Numbered from the stretch's first letter, positions 1 to 7,190 are shown. The stretch: DNA of 8,991 nt from Acidobacteriota bacterium (GCA_027067895.1 JAMOUY010000197.1:1-8991); one strand, 5' to 3'. Numbers and translations are program-made. Notes: a model not told the origin generated them from the letters alone.

Positions 1-397
1 TGTGAATAACGATTTTTATTATGCCAAGTCCTTTTAATTTCTTTTTGTTGTAAGAAATATGCTGAAAAATAACGTCATGGCTTTTTAAAATGTCGTATAT
101 CCTGCCTGTTAACCTCGGAAAATCATCTTCAAGAATTCTCAACTTCTTTTTCTTAATATTGGCAATGGTTTTTTTAGCCTCTTTTACATTTTTCACAACA
201 GATGAAAGTTGAAAATATCTCTTTTTCGTTTGTTTTAATTCTTTCTCAACTTTTTTTATTTCAGCCTCGGTATTGTGATATAGATTGTATTCTTTCATTG
301 TAAAAAATGAAAAAAACAAAATATTAGCAATTAACAACCCAAACATTATTAAAAACAGTTTTTTATGCTCAACTATGTAATCTAAAAAATTTCTCAT
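1..397 (-). CDS. pilO: PilO-like type IV pilus/secretion assembly protein, 3' end beyond window
   Basis: Reading from an ATG at 397 the frame stays open to the left edge: 132 complete codons, no stop, so the C-terminus is missing. The protein starts MRNFLDYIVEHKK, then has one hydrophobic segment at about residues 13-34 (LFLIMFGLLIANILFFSFF). A Lys/Glu-rich, probably coiled-coil stretch follows at about 38-85, then a short segment (FPRLTGRIYDILKSHDVIF, about 91-109) leading into the expected ferredoxin-like fold. This short cytoplasmic tail, single TM, coiled coil and small periplasmic domain is the architecture of PilO/GspM. PilO pairs with PilN in the inner membrane and links the PilM-bound cytoplasmic machinery to the periplasmic pilus alignment complex. 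The ATG overlaps the stop of the preceding pilN-like gene (ATGA), so translation is probably coupled. Assignment rests on architecture and gene order; sequence identity to known PilO is low by eye. Confidence 0.75.
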   Translation of the reverse strand, partial: MRNFLDYIVEHKKLFLIMFGLLIANILFFSFFTMKEYNLYHNTEAEIKKVEKELKQTKKRYFQLSSVVKNVKEAKKTIANIKKKKLRILEDDFPRLTGRIYDILKSHDVIFQHISYNKKKLKGLGIIKIVIH

Positions 398-945
398 TTG
401 CCTATCCTGTATTCAACCGAAATAGAAAATTTCAAACTGCCGGAAGGGTCAAGAGATTCATACTCAATAAAAGGATGCGCAAATTTTTTGTTTTTCGCAA
501 GGTTTTCAACAAATTTCAACTCGCTTTCTTTGCTCTTTGCCTCGGCAGATATGGAAAGAAGGATTTTTTTTCCTTCCACTTTCGGCGAAATCATTGCAAG
601 TTTTACATCTTCCGGTAAAATCTTTTCAAACCTCTCGAACAAGTCCGCCCAACTTAATTTTCTTTTTACCGACATTGAATAGTAAAAAGCGTATTCTTTT
701 TTAAACTGCTTAAATTTAACCTTTTTTAAATCGGACAAATTTAAAGCGATTTTTTTGTTGTAATTTGAAATTTCTCTTTTAAGTTTGTCAATCTTTCCGT
801 GAGAAGAAGAGTTTTCAAGCCTGTAATAAAGAAAAACCGATAAATTAACTAAGGTTAAAACAATGATTAAAAAGAAAGGCAAGTAAATTTTTAAAATTTT
901 TTCCCTTTTGCCTACGCAAGGCTTTGTACTAAAATTAATATTCAA
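394..945 (-). CDS. pilN: PilN-like inner-membrane assembly protein
   Basis: A bitopic protein of 183 residues if the TTG at 945 is used. I prefer this start because AAGGGG at 953-958 lies 7 bases upstream and the product then begins MNINFSTKP, matching the usual PilN opening (a short 'INL..RP'-like motif followed by basic residues). A TTG at 981 would add 12 residues inside the pilM reading region. After the basic segment (KPCVGKREKILK) comes one TM helix at about 20-42, a Lys-rich coiled coil at about 50-85, and a periplasmic domain at about 97-181 (LSWADLFERFEKILPEDV... through VEYRIGK) with the alternating helix/strand pattern of the Fimbrial assembly PilN family. PilN's cytoplasmic N-terminal 'INxxP'-type peptide is known to dock into a groove of PilM; here PilM would be the adjacent upstream gene. 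The gene overlaps pilM by 11 bases and its TGA overlaps the pilO ATG. A GspL periplasmic-half equivalent is the alternative reading. Confidence 0.8.
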   Translation of the reverse strand: MNINFSTKPCVGKREKILKIYLPFFLIIVLTLVNLSVFLYYRLENSSSHGKIDKLKREISNYNKKIALNLSDLKKVKFKQFKKEYAFYYSMSVKRKLSWADLFERFEKILPEDVKLAMISPKVEGKKILLSISAEAKSKESELKFVENLAKNKKFAHPFIEYESLDPSGSLKFSISVEYRIGK

Positions 946-1663
946 AATCAAACCCCTTGAATATTTTCCCAAATCCTTCAATATCTTCTTTTGAGCAAAT
1001 CATTCTGCTGAATTTTTCAATTTTCAGGTTTTCCTTTATTACATTTTCAACAAGTTTTATCTCCTCTTGAAGAGGAATAGCCTTAACCCTTTTCCTTATT
1101 TTGACGTAAACAGGGACTCTTTTATGAAATAAAACTCCCGAAAAATATTGTTTTCTAACAATAAACAATAAAACATACTCTTCCTTTTCCGGCAAAAAAT
1201 TTCCTATAAACACCGACTCAGGTATTATATCCCAGCATTTGAATCCGATTTTTTCAAAACTCAAATTTAAAGAATCCGCTATGGTAATCGGCAATGCATA
1301 ATAAAGAAGAGATTCCTTGCCTGTCAGATAATACTTTAAGGAATAGGAATCCACCGAATAGGGAAGCACTCCTTTCAGTTTCCAAGCCAAAACCTCGTTT
1401 CTTTTTACACGGCTTAGCGGAAAATTTTCAACGTTCAATATTCCGGCATTAAAGCATATGTCGGAAAGAATAACGGTTTTGAAGGAATATTTTTCTCTAA
1501 CTTGTTTCAAAAGAGAAGAAAAGGCATTTTCGTCAGGAATAGGTCTTTTAAGGTTTTGGGAATCAAACAATCCCTCATTTCTGATAGAATAAATTGCATT
1601 CAAATTTTGGTCTATCAGATAAAAATTTTCGTTTCCTATGTAAAAAACAGTTTCTTTCTTCAT
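935..1663 (-). CDS. pilM: short PilM/GspL-like actin-fold protein
   Basis: A soluble-looking protein of 242 residues with no TM segment. It sits exactly where pilM belongs, between the assembly ATPase and the PilN-like gene. The middle (about 63-150) carries the PilM/GspL pattern: a 'TVILSD' strand, then an acidic/aromatic helix with 'EVLAWKLKGVLPYSVDSYSLKY', a strand 'LLYYALPIT', and 'FEKIGFKCWDIIPES'. Typical PilM has about 350 residues; this one lacks about 100. The nucleotide-binding signatures are not recognisable: where PilM has a 'GIDIG'-type loop there is FYIGNENFYLI (7-17), and the second phosphate loop region reads YVLLFIVRKQYFSG (163-176) without the Asp-x-Gly. This resembles the cytoplasmic domain of GspL, which adopts the actin fold without a conserved ATP site. 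Probable role: cytoplasmic adaptor joining the GspE/PilB ATPase to PilN/PilO. ATG at 1663 lies 4 bases after the upstream stop. Confidence 0.72.
   Translation of the reverse strand: MKKETVFYIGNENFYLIDQNLNAIYSIRNEGLFDSQNLKRPIPDENAFSSLLKQVREKYSFKTVILSDICFNAGILNVENFPLSRVKRNEVLAWKLKGVLPYSVDSYSLKYYLTGKESLLYYALPITIADSLNLSFEKIGFKCWDIIPESVFIGNFLPEKEEYVLLFIVRKQYFSGVLFHKRVPVYVKIRKRVKAIPLQEEIKLVENVIKENLKIEKFSRMICSKEDIEGFGKIFKGFDFEY
943..958 (-). promoter_or_regulatory. ribosome-binding site deciding the TTG start of the pilN-like gene
   Basis: On the minus strand AAGGGG (958-953) is followed after 7 bases by TTG (945-943), all inside the last codons of the pilM-like gene. No ATG or GTG lies nearby in this frame. 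Other in-frame TTG codons at 981, 972 and 951 lack a correctly spaced purine-rich site of this quality. The site supports an internal start and translational coupling to pilM. Confidence 0.55.
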
Positions 1664-1667
1664 ACAA

Positions 1668-3188
1668 TCACTCTATAAAGGTTACCTTGTTTATCTCTCT
1701 CAAAGACGTAATCCCCTGCAAAACTTTTTCAACCGCGGATTCCCTCAAAGTTTTCATTCCCTGCTCAATAGCCTGCTTTTTAATTTCCCTCGCCGGTCTC
1801 CTGTCTATAATCAACTCCCTTATCTCGTCGGATAAGTCAAGCAATTCGGATATAACCGTTCTTCCCATATAGCCCGTGCCGTTGCATTCAAAACAGCCTT
1901 TGCCGTCGTAAAAAACCTTGTCTTTGTAAATTTCAGGATTTAAACCCGATTCAATCAATGTCTGAGCGTCAATTTTCACTTCGTATTTACAATGCGGGCA
2001 TATTTTTCTGACAAGCCTTTGCGCAAGTATACAGTTTAATGCAGAAACAAATGAGTAAATGTCTATTCCCATATGAACAAACCTTCCCAAAACGTCAAAA
2101 ACATTGTTGGCGTGGACTGTGGTAAACACAAGGTGTCCCGTCAAAGCGGACTGAATGGCTATTGTGGCGGTTTCCGAATCCCTTATTTCTCCCACCATTA
2201 TTTTATCCGGGTCGTGCCTTAAAATAGACCTCAGCCCCTTTGCAAAGGTCAATCCTTTTTTTTCGTTAACTGGAATTTGGGTTACCCCTTCAAGTTGATA
2301 TTCAACAGGGTCTTCAATGGTAATAATCTTGTCTTCTTCCGTTTTAATTTCGGAAATACAGGCATAAAGCGTTGTTGTTTTACCGCTTCCGGTAGGCCCC
2401 GTTACAAGTATCATTCCGTAAGGCTCTTTTATAAATTTTCTCAACTTCTTTTTATCCCTTTCAGGAAAGCCTAAAACATCAAGATTCAAATCTTTCAACT
2501 CTTTGTCGGTGGACTCTTTGTCAAGAATCCTTATTACCGCGTCTTCTCCGTGAATTGTAGGCATTATTGACACACGGAAATCCACGTTTTTGCCCTTCAA
2601 TCTTACCTTGAACCTTCCGTCTTGCGGAATTCTCTTTTCGGCAATGTCAAGTTCGGCCATAACCTTTATTCTTGAAATTATTTCGTTGTGATACTTTTTG
2701 TCTATTTTGTCCATCGCCTGATACAAAACACCGTCAACCCTGTATTTAATAACAACAGAATCGTCCCTTGTTTCAATATGAATATCGCTTACCCTTTTCT
2801 GCAATGCGTTGTAAATCACAGTATCAATAAGTTTAACAATCGGGCTTGTCTCTTTTGCAACGGAATCTATTGAAAGAACGTCTTCCCCGTCTTCGGTTTC
2901 TTTTACAATCTGCAATTTTAATTCGGAAGAAGCCTCTTCAAGAGCCCTTTGGGAAGACTCGCTTTTTTTCAAAATTTCCTTGATTTCTTCTTCGTCTTCA
3001 TGCCTTATAATTATTCTTTTTCCAAGTTTACTTTCAAGTTTTTCAAGGTTTGAAATATCAAAATCCTTTGCAACGGCAATAAGAAGCACTCCGTCCTCTT
3101 CCCGGATGGGAACAAAGTTGTATGAAAACATCAAATCAACCGGGATTGTTTTTATCAAATTGTAATCAAGATTCTCTCCGTTTAGCAT
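1668..3188 (-). CDS. pilB: PilB/GspE-family assembly ATPase
   Basis: A hexameric secretion/pilus extension ATPase of 506 residues. It would sit at the cytoplasmic base of the machine and drive PilC/GspF to load pilin or pseudopilin subunits. An N-terminal T2SSE_N/MshEN-like domain occupies about 1-75 (IPVDLMFSYNFVPI...). The catalytic core shows Walker A GPTGSGKTT (264-272), the Asp box TIEDPVEY (290-297), Walker B IMVGEIRD with Glu334 (330-337) and the His box TGHLVFTTVHAN (350-361). A zinc-type four-cysteine motif CPHC (397-400) and CFEC (432-435) is present, which is typical of PilB and GspE and absent from PilT. Length is nearer GspE (about 500) than PilB (about 560-570). I choose ATG 3188 because GGAG lies 6 bases upstream; a TTG at 3200 would give 4 more residues but is only 1 base from its nearest AAGG. 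It starts 15 bases after the pilC stop and ends 4 bases before pilM. All catalytic residues look intact. Confidence 0.95.
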   Translation of the reverse strand: MLNGENLDYNLIKTIPVDLMFSYNFVPIREEDGVLLIAVAKDFDISNLEKLESKLGKRIIIRHEDEEEIKEILKKSESSQRALEEASSELKLQIVKETEDGEDVLSIDSVAKETSPIVKLIDTVIYNALQKRVSDIHIETRDDSVVIKYRVDGVLYQAMDKIDKKYHNEIISRIKVMAELDIAEKRIPQDGRFKVRLKGKNVDFRVSIMPTIHGEDAVIRILDKESTDKELKDLNLDVLGFPERDKKKLRKFIKEPYGMILVTGPTGSGKTTTLYACISEIKTEEDKIITIEDPVEYQLEGVTQIPVNEKKGLTFAKGLRSILRHDPDKIMVGEIRDSETATIAIQSALTGHLVFTTVHANNVFDVLGRFVHMGIDIYSFVSALNCILAQRLVRKICPHCKYEVKIDAQTLIESGLNPEIYKDKVFYDGKGCFECNGTGYMGRTVISELLDLSDEIRELIIDRRPAREIKKQAIEQGMKTLRESAVEKVLQGITSLREINKVTFIE

Positions 3189-3203
3189 TCTCAACTCCAA
3201 ACC

Positions 3204-4397
3204 TTATGAAATTATATCAGATACTTCAAATAAAGGAAGATACATAGAGATTAAAATAAAAGCGATTATAACTCCCATAAGAAGCAAAACAACAGGGGCT
3301 ACAAGGGAAGTTATATTTGCCAAAGCGGTATTTAACTCTTCTTCTTCAAACTCGGCAGATTGTTTGAGCATAACGGGAAGAGAGCCTGTTTCTTCCCCTA
3401 TTTTCAGCATATCAAGGGTAACTCCGTCAAAAAATCCTGTTTCATTTAAAGCATCGGATAAAGATTTTCCATCTCTAACCATTTTTATGCTTTTTTCAAG
3501 ATTTGCAGACAAAATTTTACTGGGATTGGAATAGGCAAGCGTTTCAAGAGCGTTTACGGCAGGCGTCCCCCCTTCAAGAAGAATGGCAAGTGTTCTTGAA
3601 AACTGTGATGTAACGTATTTTTTCCAAATATTTTTTACAACGGGTAATTTCAAAAGCATTTTTTCATAGAAAAACCTTCCCTTTTCAGTCCCGAAAAAAT
3701 ACCTGAGAAGAGCAATCAGCCCAAAAACAGTAAATATCTCCAAAAAAACATGGCTTGCAATCCATTTTGAAACGGAAACAACAACTCTGGTAATTAAAGG
3801 CAACTGTGCGCCGAATCCTGCGTAAAAATCCGAAAATCTCGGCAATACGACATACACGATTATTCCTATGGCGAAAGCGGCAACAAGAATTAAAAAAATG
3901 GGATAAACAAATGCCGATTTTACCTTTTTTTTGGTGGAAAACATTACCTTTTGATAATTCAAGTAATTTCCCAAAACGCCGGCTAAATCTCCGCTTTTTT
4001 CTCCTGCATAGAGAATGCCGGGAAATATTGGCGGAAAATAGTCTGAAAATTCCTTAAAAGCCTCGGCAAGGGATTTGCCCTCCTTTATCATTTCCATAAT
4101 TTCGCTTAAAACGTTTTTAAGTTTTCTGTTTTCAACTCTTTTGATAAGAATTGACAAACCGTTGTAAATAGGGATACCCGCCTTAATTAAAGCAAGGAAT
4201 TCCTGAATAAAAACAAGAAAATGCTTTTCAGGGATTTTTTTTACCTTTCCGAATAAAGAGAACTTTTTTTTAACCTCAAAAACATGAAATCCCGATGCTT
4301 TTAGACGCGAAATTGCCTCGCTTTCGGACGCGGCGTTTATCTCTTTTTGCAAAACACTTCCCGACGGAGTGCCTACCCTGCAAACAAACCTTGCCAC
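3204..4397 (-). CDS. pilC: PilC/GspF-family inner-membrane platform protein
   Basis: A polytopic platform protein of 397 residues (GTG start) around which the assembly ATPase turns to extract subunits from the inner membrane. Two homologous cytoplasmic T2SSF domains are visible. The first has FIQEFLALIKAGIPIYNGL (63-81) and GEKSGDLAGVL (132-142); the second repeats these as FSRTLAILLEGGTPAVNAL (266-284) and GEETGSLPVML (334-344). TM helices lie at about 162-186, 217-237 and 365-387, the canonical three. An N-terminal stretch rich in charged residues (1-50, VARFVCRVGTPSG...) matches the PilC start 'xxFxYxxxxxxG'. The frame is open up to 4463 inside dnaB, but the GTG at 4397 has GAGG 5 bases upstream and gives the family's usual N-terminus. 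It begins 7 bases after the dnaB stop. Here the F gene precedes the E gene, the reverse of classical gspE-gspF order. Confidence 0.93.
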   Translation of the reverse strand: MARFVCRVGTPSGSVLQKEINAASESEAISRLKASGFHVFEVKKKFSLFGKVKKIPEKHFLVFIQEFLALIKAGIPIYNGLSILIKRVENRKLKNVLSEIMEMIKEGKSLAEAFKEFSDYFPPIFPGILYAGEKSGDLAGVLGNYLNYQKVMFSTKKKVKSAFVYPIFLILVAAFAIGIIVYVVLPRFSDFYAGFGAQLPLITRVVVSVSKWIASHVFLEIFTVFGLIALLRYFFGTEKGRFFYEKMLLKLPVVKNIWKKYVTSQFSRTLAILLEGGTPAVNALETLAYSNPSKILSANLEKSIKMVRDGKSLSDALNETGFFDGVTLDMLKIGEETGSLPVMLKQSAEFEEEELNTALANITSLVAPVVLLLMGVIIAFILISMYLPLFEVSDIIS

Positions 4398-4406
4398 ATA
4401 AACCTC
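4395..4406 (-). promoter_or_regulatory. ribosome-binding site deciding the GTG start of pilC/gspF
   Basis: GAGG (4406-4403) overlaps the dnaB TGA stop codon (4407-4405) and lies 5 bases before GTG (4397). An ATG at 4399 is out of frame. The overlap of stop and ribosome-binding site suggests that ribosomes finishing dnaB can re-initiate on pilC. Confidence 0.6.
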
Positions 4407-5778
4407 ACAATGCAATTTCGTGTGAATAGAATACGGTATATTGACTATCAAAAAACAAATCAATATTTCCTATGGGCCCGTTTCTGTTTTTTGCCACTAT
4501 AAGTTTTATTTGAGAAAGAGTATCAAATTTTTTATCGATTAAATCATTCGTATCCCCCGGCAATGTCTTTTTTACATCTGCCGGTTTGTGAAGAAACATT
4601 ACGATATCGGCATCCTGCTCTATTGAGCCCGATTCCCTTAAATCGGAAAGCATGGGTTTTGCATCTTTTCTCTGTTCAATTGCCCTGTTTAACTGAGATA
4701 AAACAACAAAGGGAGTATGTAAATCCTTTGCGAGTATTTTAAGCCCTCTTGAAATTTGAGATACTTCCAATGCCCTGTTGCCAATTTCTTTTTTAGAAAC
4801 CTTTTCATGCATCAGTTGAAGATAATCAACAAGAACAAGGTCAAGCCTACCGTCCGTATCCATTCTCAACTTCTGCAATTTTGCTCTTAAATCCCCAACT
4901 GTTAGAGACGAACTGTCGTCAACGTAAATATCCAACTTTTCAAGAGTATTTGAAGCCTCTACCAGTTTGTTAAATTCCTCTTCGTTTAATTCGCCGGTTC
5001 TCGCCTTTTTTACGTTAACTTTTCCTTCCATACAGAGCAACCTTAATGCAATTTGGTCAAAAGGCATTTCAAGAGAAAAAATACAAACCACATTTCCCTT
5101 TTTAGCGGCATCCAGTGCGGAAGTCAAAGCAAAACTTGTCTTTCCAACAGAAGGTCTTGCCGCAATAATTACCAATTCCCCCGGCTGAAATATCGGGATT
5201 ATTTTTTTTAAATCGCCAAAAGGCGTTGAGACACCCGGAATATTTTTGTCATTTTTAAACAATTCTCTTTTTTCTTCAATTGAAGAAATAACATCTTCAA
5301 TACCTTCACTTAGAGGCTTTAAAATATCCTTGTCTCTTCCAATAGCAACTTCAAACAAATCCTTTTCCACAACGCTTATCAAGTGCTTGGAGTTTACGCC
5401 TTTATTCCCATCAACGAGAATTTGTTCCGCTATTGCCATCAATTTTCTTACCTTTGCTTTGTCAACTATTATTTCCGCATACTCTTCAACATTTTTCAGA
5501 CTTGGCACATTGTCAACAAGGGAAGAGATATACAAGTCTCCGCCTGCCTGTTCAAGTTTGCCTTCTTCTTTCAGTCTGTTTTTAACCGTAATTAAATCAA
5601 ACGTTTTTCCTTCATCAAAGATTTCAAGTATTTTTTCATAAATAAATTTATGAGCGGTCAAATAAAAATCTTCCGGCCTAAGCAAATGTTTAATTTTGAA
5701 GATATTTTCCGGGTCTAAAAAGAGAGCGCCCAAAACCCCTCTTTCCGCTTCCTCATTGTAAGGTAATTTTATTTCCAT
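4405..5778 (-). CDS. dnaB: replicative DNA helicase DnaB
   Basis: The hexameric 5'-3' helicase that unwinds DNA at the replication fork and binds DnaG primase. At 457 residues it is a normal length for the family. The N-terminal DnaB domain spans about 1-110 (LPYNEEAERGVLGALFLDP, RPEDFY, EEYAEII), followed by a linker helix near 155-175. The RecA-like C-terminal domain starts near 180 (PGVSTPFGDL) and has Walker A ARPSVGKTS (207-215), SLEMP with catalytic Glu237, Walker B LVLVDYLQL with Asp318, SQLNR (361-365), DLRESGSIEQDAD (379-391) and the finger region AKNRNGPIG (429-437). No intein interrupts it, although dnaB is a frequent intein site. ATG 5778 has AAGG 10 bases upstream. It sits 24 bases after the response regulator and 7 bases before pilC, so it appears cotranscribed with pilus genes. 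No loader (dnaC/dnaI) or primase gene is visible nearby. Confidence 0.97.
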   Translation of the reverse strand: MEIKLPYNEEAERGVLGALFLDPENIFKIKHLLRPEDFYLTAHKFIYEKILEIFDEGKTFDLITVKNRLKEEGKLEQAGGDLYISSLVDNVPSLKNVEEYAEIIVDKAKVRKLMAIAEQILVDGNKGVNSKHLISVVEKDLFEVAIGRDKDILKPLSEGIEDVISSIEEKRELFKNDKNIPGVSTPFGDLKKIIPIFQPGELVIIAARPSVGKTSFALTSALDAAKKGNVVCIFSLEMPFDQIALRLLCMEGKVNVKKARTGELNEEEFNKLVEASNTLEKLDIYVDDSSSLTVGDLRAKLQKLRMDTDGRLDLVLVDYLQLMHEKVSKKEIGNRALEVSQISRGLKILAKDLHTPFVVLSQLNRAIEQRKDAKPMLSDLRESGSIEQDADIVMFLHKPADVKKTLPGDTNDLIDKKFDTLSQIKLIVAKNRNGPIGNIDLFFDSQYTVFYSHEIAL

Positions 5779-5802
5779 TTAAGTTTTTCCTTAAAAAGGT
5801 TT

Positions 5803-7128
5803 TTATTTTTCCAACTTATACCTTTTCAACTTGTTATACAAAGTTGCTCTTGTAATACCCATGGCATTGGCGGCTTTCATAATATTCCCATTGTATTTAT
5901 CAAGGGTATATCTTATAAGAGCCTCTTCGGCCTCCTCCATCTTTTCGGTATAAAGTTTTAACACAACTTCCGGCGAACGTTTGTTGTATTTCATTCCGGG
6001 CGGTAAATATTTTGACCCTACATTCACCCTGTTTGTCATTAAAACAAGCCTTTCAACAACATTTTCAAGTTCCCTTACATTTCCCGGCCAATCGTATTTT
6101 AGAAAAATTCTTTCCACCTCAATGGTAAAGCCTTTAAACTGTTTATTCACTTCCTTGCTGTATTTATCAAGAAAATAGTTTGCAATAGGCATTACATCTT
6201 CGCGCCTCATTCTTAAAGGTGGGATTTCAAATTCAAGAATATTTAAAAGATAGTAAAGTTCTTCAAGAAATTTACCAGTGTCTACAAGTTCGTTAAAATT
6301 TTCGGTTGTGCTGACAATAATTTTTAAATCATACTTTTTAATAGTCCCGTTTTTGCCGTAATATGTCATATCATTCTTTAAAAAATCAAACAATTTTAAC
6401 TGAGATTTGTAAGGCATTCTATTTATATGCTTAAAAAACACAGTGCCTTTATTGGCATAATCCAGTAATCCTTGATTTTTCTTGGTACCGAAAAGAGTTG
6501 ATTCAAACTTTTCCGGCTCCAACAAAACCGAATTTATCTTAACAAAAGGATAGACACTTCTATCACTATTTATATGAATTATCTTGCCGAGCAACTCTTT
6601 ACCAGTGCCTGATTCTCCTTTAATAAGTATGTTTGATGCCTTTGAGGCAAGGGTATTTGCTTTTCTTAAAACTTTTTTCAAATCTTTATTTTCAGTTATA
6701 AATTTTAATTCTTTCTTTTCAAGGTTAAGTTTGTACCGTTGAATTCTCTCTTTTTCCTCTAACTCTTTCATTTTTAAGATATTTTCAATTGTAATAAGCA
6801 GTTTGTCCACCTGAAAAGGCTTTTCTATAAAATCAGACGCCCCCTTTTTCAATGCGGTAACCGCAAGCTCTATCGTTCCATGAGCGGTTAATATAATTAC
6901 CTTTGTAGAGGGAGATAACTCTTTTATTTTTTCAAGGACTTCAAGGCCGTTCATTCCTTCCATTTTCAAATCTACTATTGCAAGGTCAAACTGCTTTTTT
7001 TGAATAAGATCAACAGCAGATTCCCCGCTTAAAGCAAGGGACAAATCATACTTGTCGGAAAGCAATAAATTTAATGCCTCTAAAATATCTTTGTGGTCAT
7101 CCACTATTAATAATTTTCTCTTACTCAT
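5803..7128 (-). CDS. NtrC-family response regulator with degenerate AAA+ domain
   Basis: A 441-residue two-component regulator. The receiver domain (about 4-118) is intact: acidic pair Asp10-Asp11, phospho-acceptor Asp53 in IVDLKMEGMNG, Thr81 in ILTAHG and Lys103 in IEKPF. A helical linker (about 119-142) leads to an NtrC-type AAA+ domain (about 143-365) that keeps Walker A GESGTGKE (171-178), IPPLRMRRED and the sensor II motif WPGNVREL (347-354). The sigma-54 contact loop is missing: after LFG the usual HEKGAFTGA stretch is shortened by about 9 residues to TKKNQGLLD (215-223). Walker B reads KGTVFFKHI (228-236), so Asp-Glu is Lys-His. The 'FREDLYYRL' arginine fingers are FLEELYYLL (Leu288, Leu294), and sensor I Asn is Thr275. 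The C-terminal Fis-type helix-turn-helix (NIMKAANAMGITRATLYNKL, 415-434) is intact. It should bind DNA and respond to phosphorylation but not remodel sigma-54 polymerase. ATG 7128 has AGGAAGG 8 bases upstream. No partner kinase is in view, and its targets are unknown. Confidence 0.9.
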   Translation of the reverse strand: MSKRKLLIVDDHKDILEALNLLLSDKYDLSLALSGESAVDLIQKKQFDLAIVDLKMEGMNGLEVLEKIKELSPSTKVIILTAHGTIELAVTALKKGASDFIEKPFQVDKLLITIENILKMKELEEKERIQRYKLNLEKKELKFITENKDLKKVLRKANTLASKASNILIKGESGTGKELLGKIIHINSDRSVYPFVKINSVLLEPEKFESTLFGTKKNQGLLDYANKGTVFFKHINRMPYKSQLKLFDFLKNDMTYYGKNGTIKKYDLKIIVSTTENFNELVDTGKFLEELYYLLNILEFEIPPLRMRREDVMPIANYFLDKYSKEVNKQFKGFTIEVERIFLKYDWPGNVRELENVVERLVLMTNRVNVGSKYLPPGMKYNKRSPEVVLKLYTEKMEEAEEALIRYTLDKYNGNIMKAANAMGITRATLYNKLKRYKLEK

Positions 7129-7146
7129 AATCCCAACCTTCCTGTT

Positions 7147-7178
7147 AAAAAATATGCCCCCGCTTTTTATGCGGGGGC
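7147..7178 (-). terminator. intrinsic terminator after fadL
   Basis: On the minus strand a perfect 8-bp G+C-rich stem, GCCCCCGC (7178-7171) and GCGGGGGC (7163-7156), closes a 7-base A-rich loop and is followed by ATATTTTTT (7155-7147). It begins 12 bases after the fadL stop codon and ends 18 bases before the ATG of the response regulator. The plus-strand side has no T-tract, so it acts leftward only. It separates the lipase-fadL unit from the regulator-dnaB-pilus unit, or attenuates read-through between them. Confidence 0.9.
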
Positions 7179-7190
7179 TTAAAAAGATTT

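Noticed and set aside
4398..4463. Upstream extension of the pilC/gspF frame to position 4463.
   Set aside because: It overlaps the dnaB 3' end by about 20 codons and begins with a poor non-ATG start. The residues it adds do not resemble a PilC N-terminus, whereas GTG 4397 has a good ribosome-binding site.
4405..5778. Possible intein or insertion in dnaB.
   Set aside because: Helicase motifs follow each other at normal spacing and the total length (457) is standard, so nothing is inserted.
5789..5799. Small inverted repeat CCTT-TTT-AAGG covering the dnaB ribosome-binding site.
   Set aside because: A 4-bp A+T-rich stem with a 3-base loop is too weak to count as a regulatory hairpin in such A+T-rich DNA.
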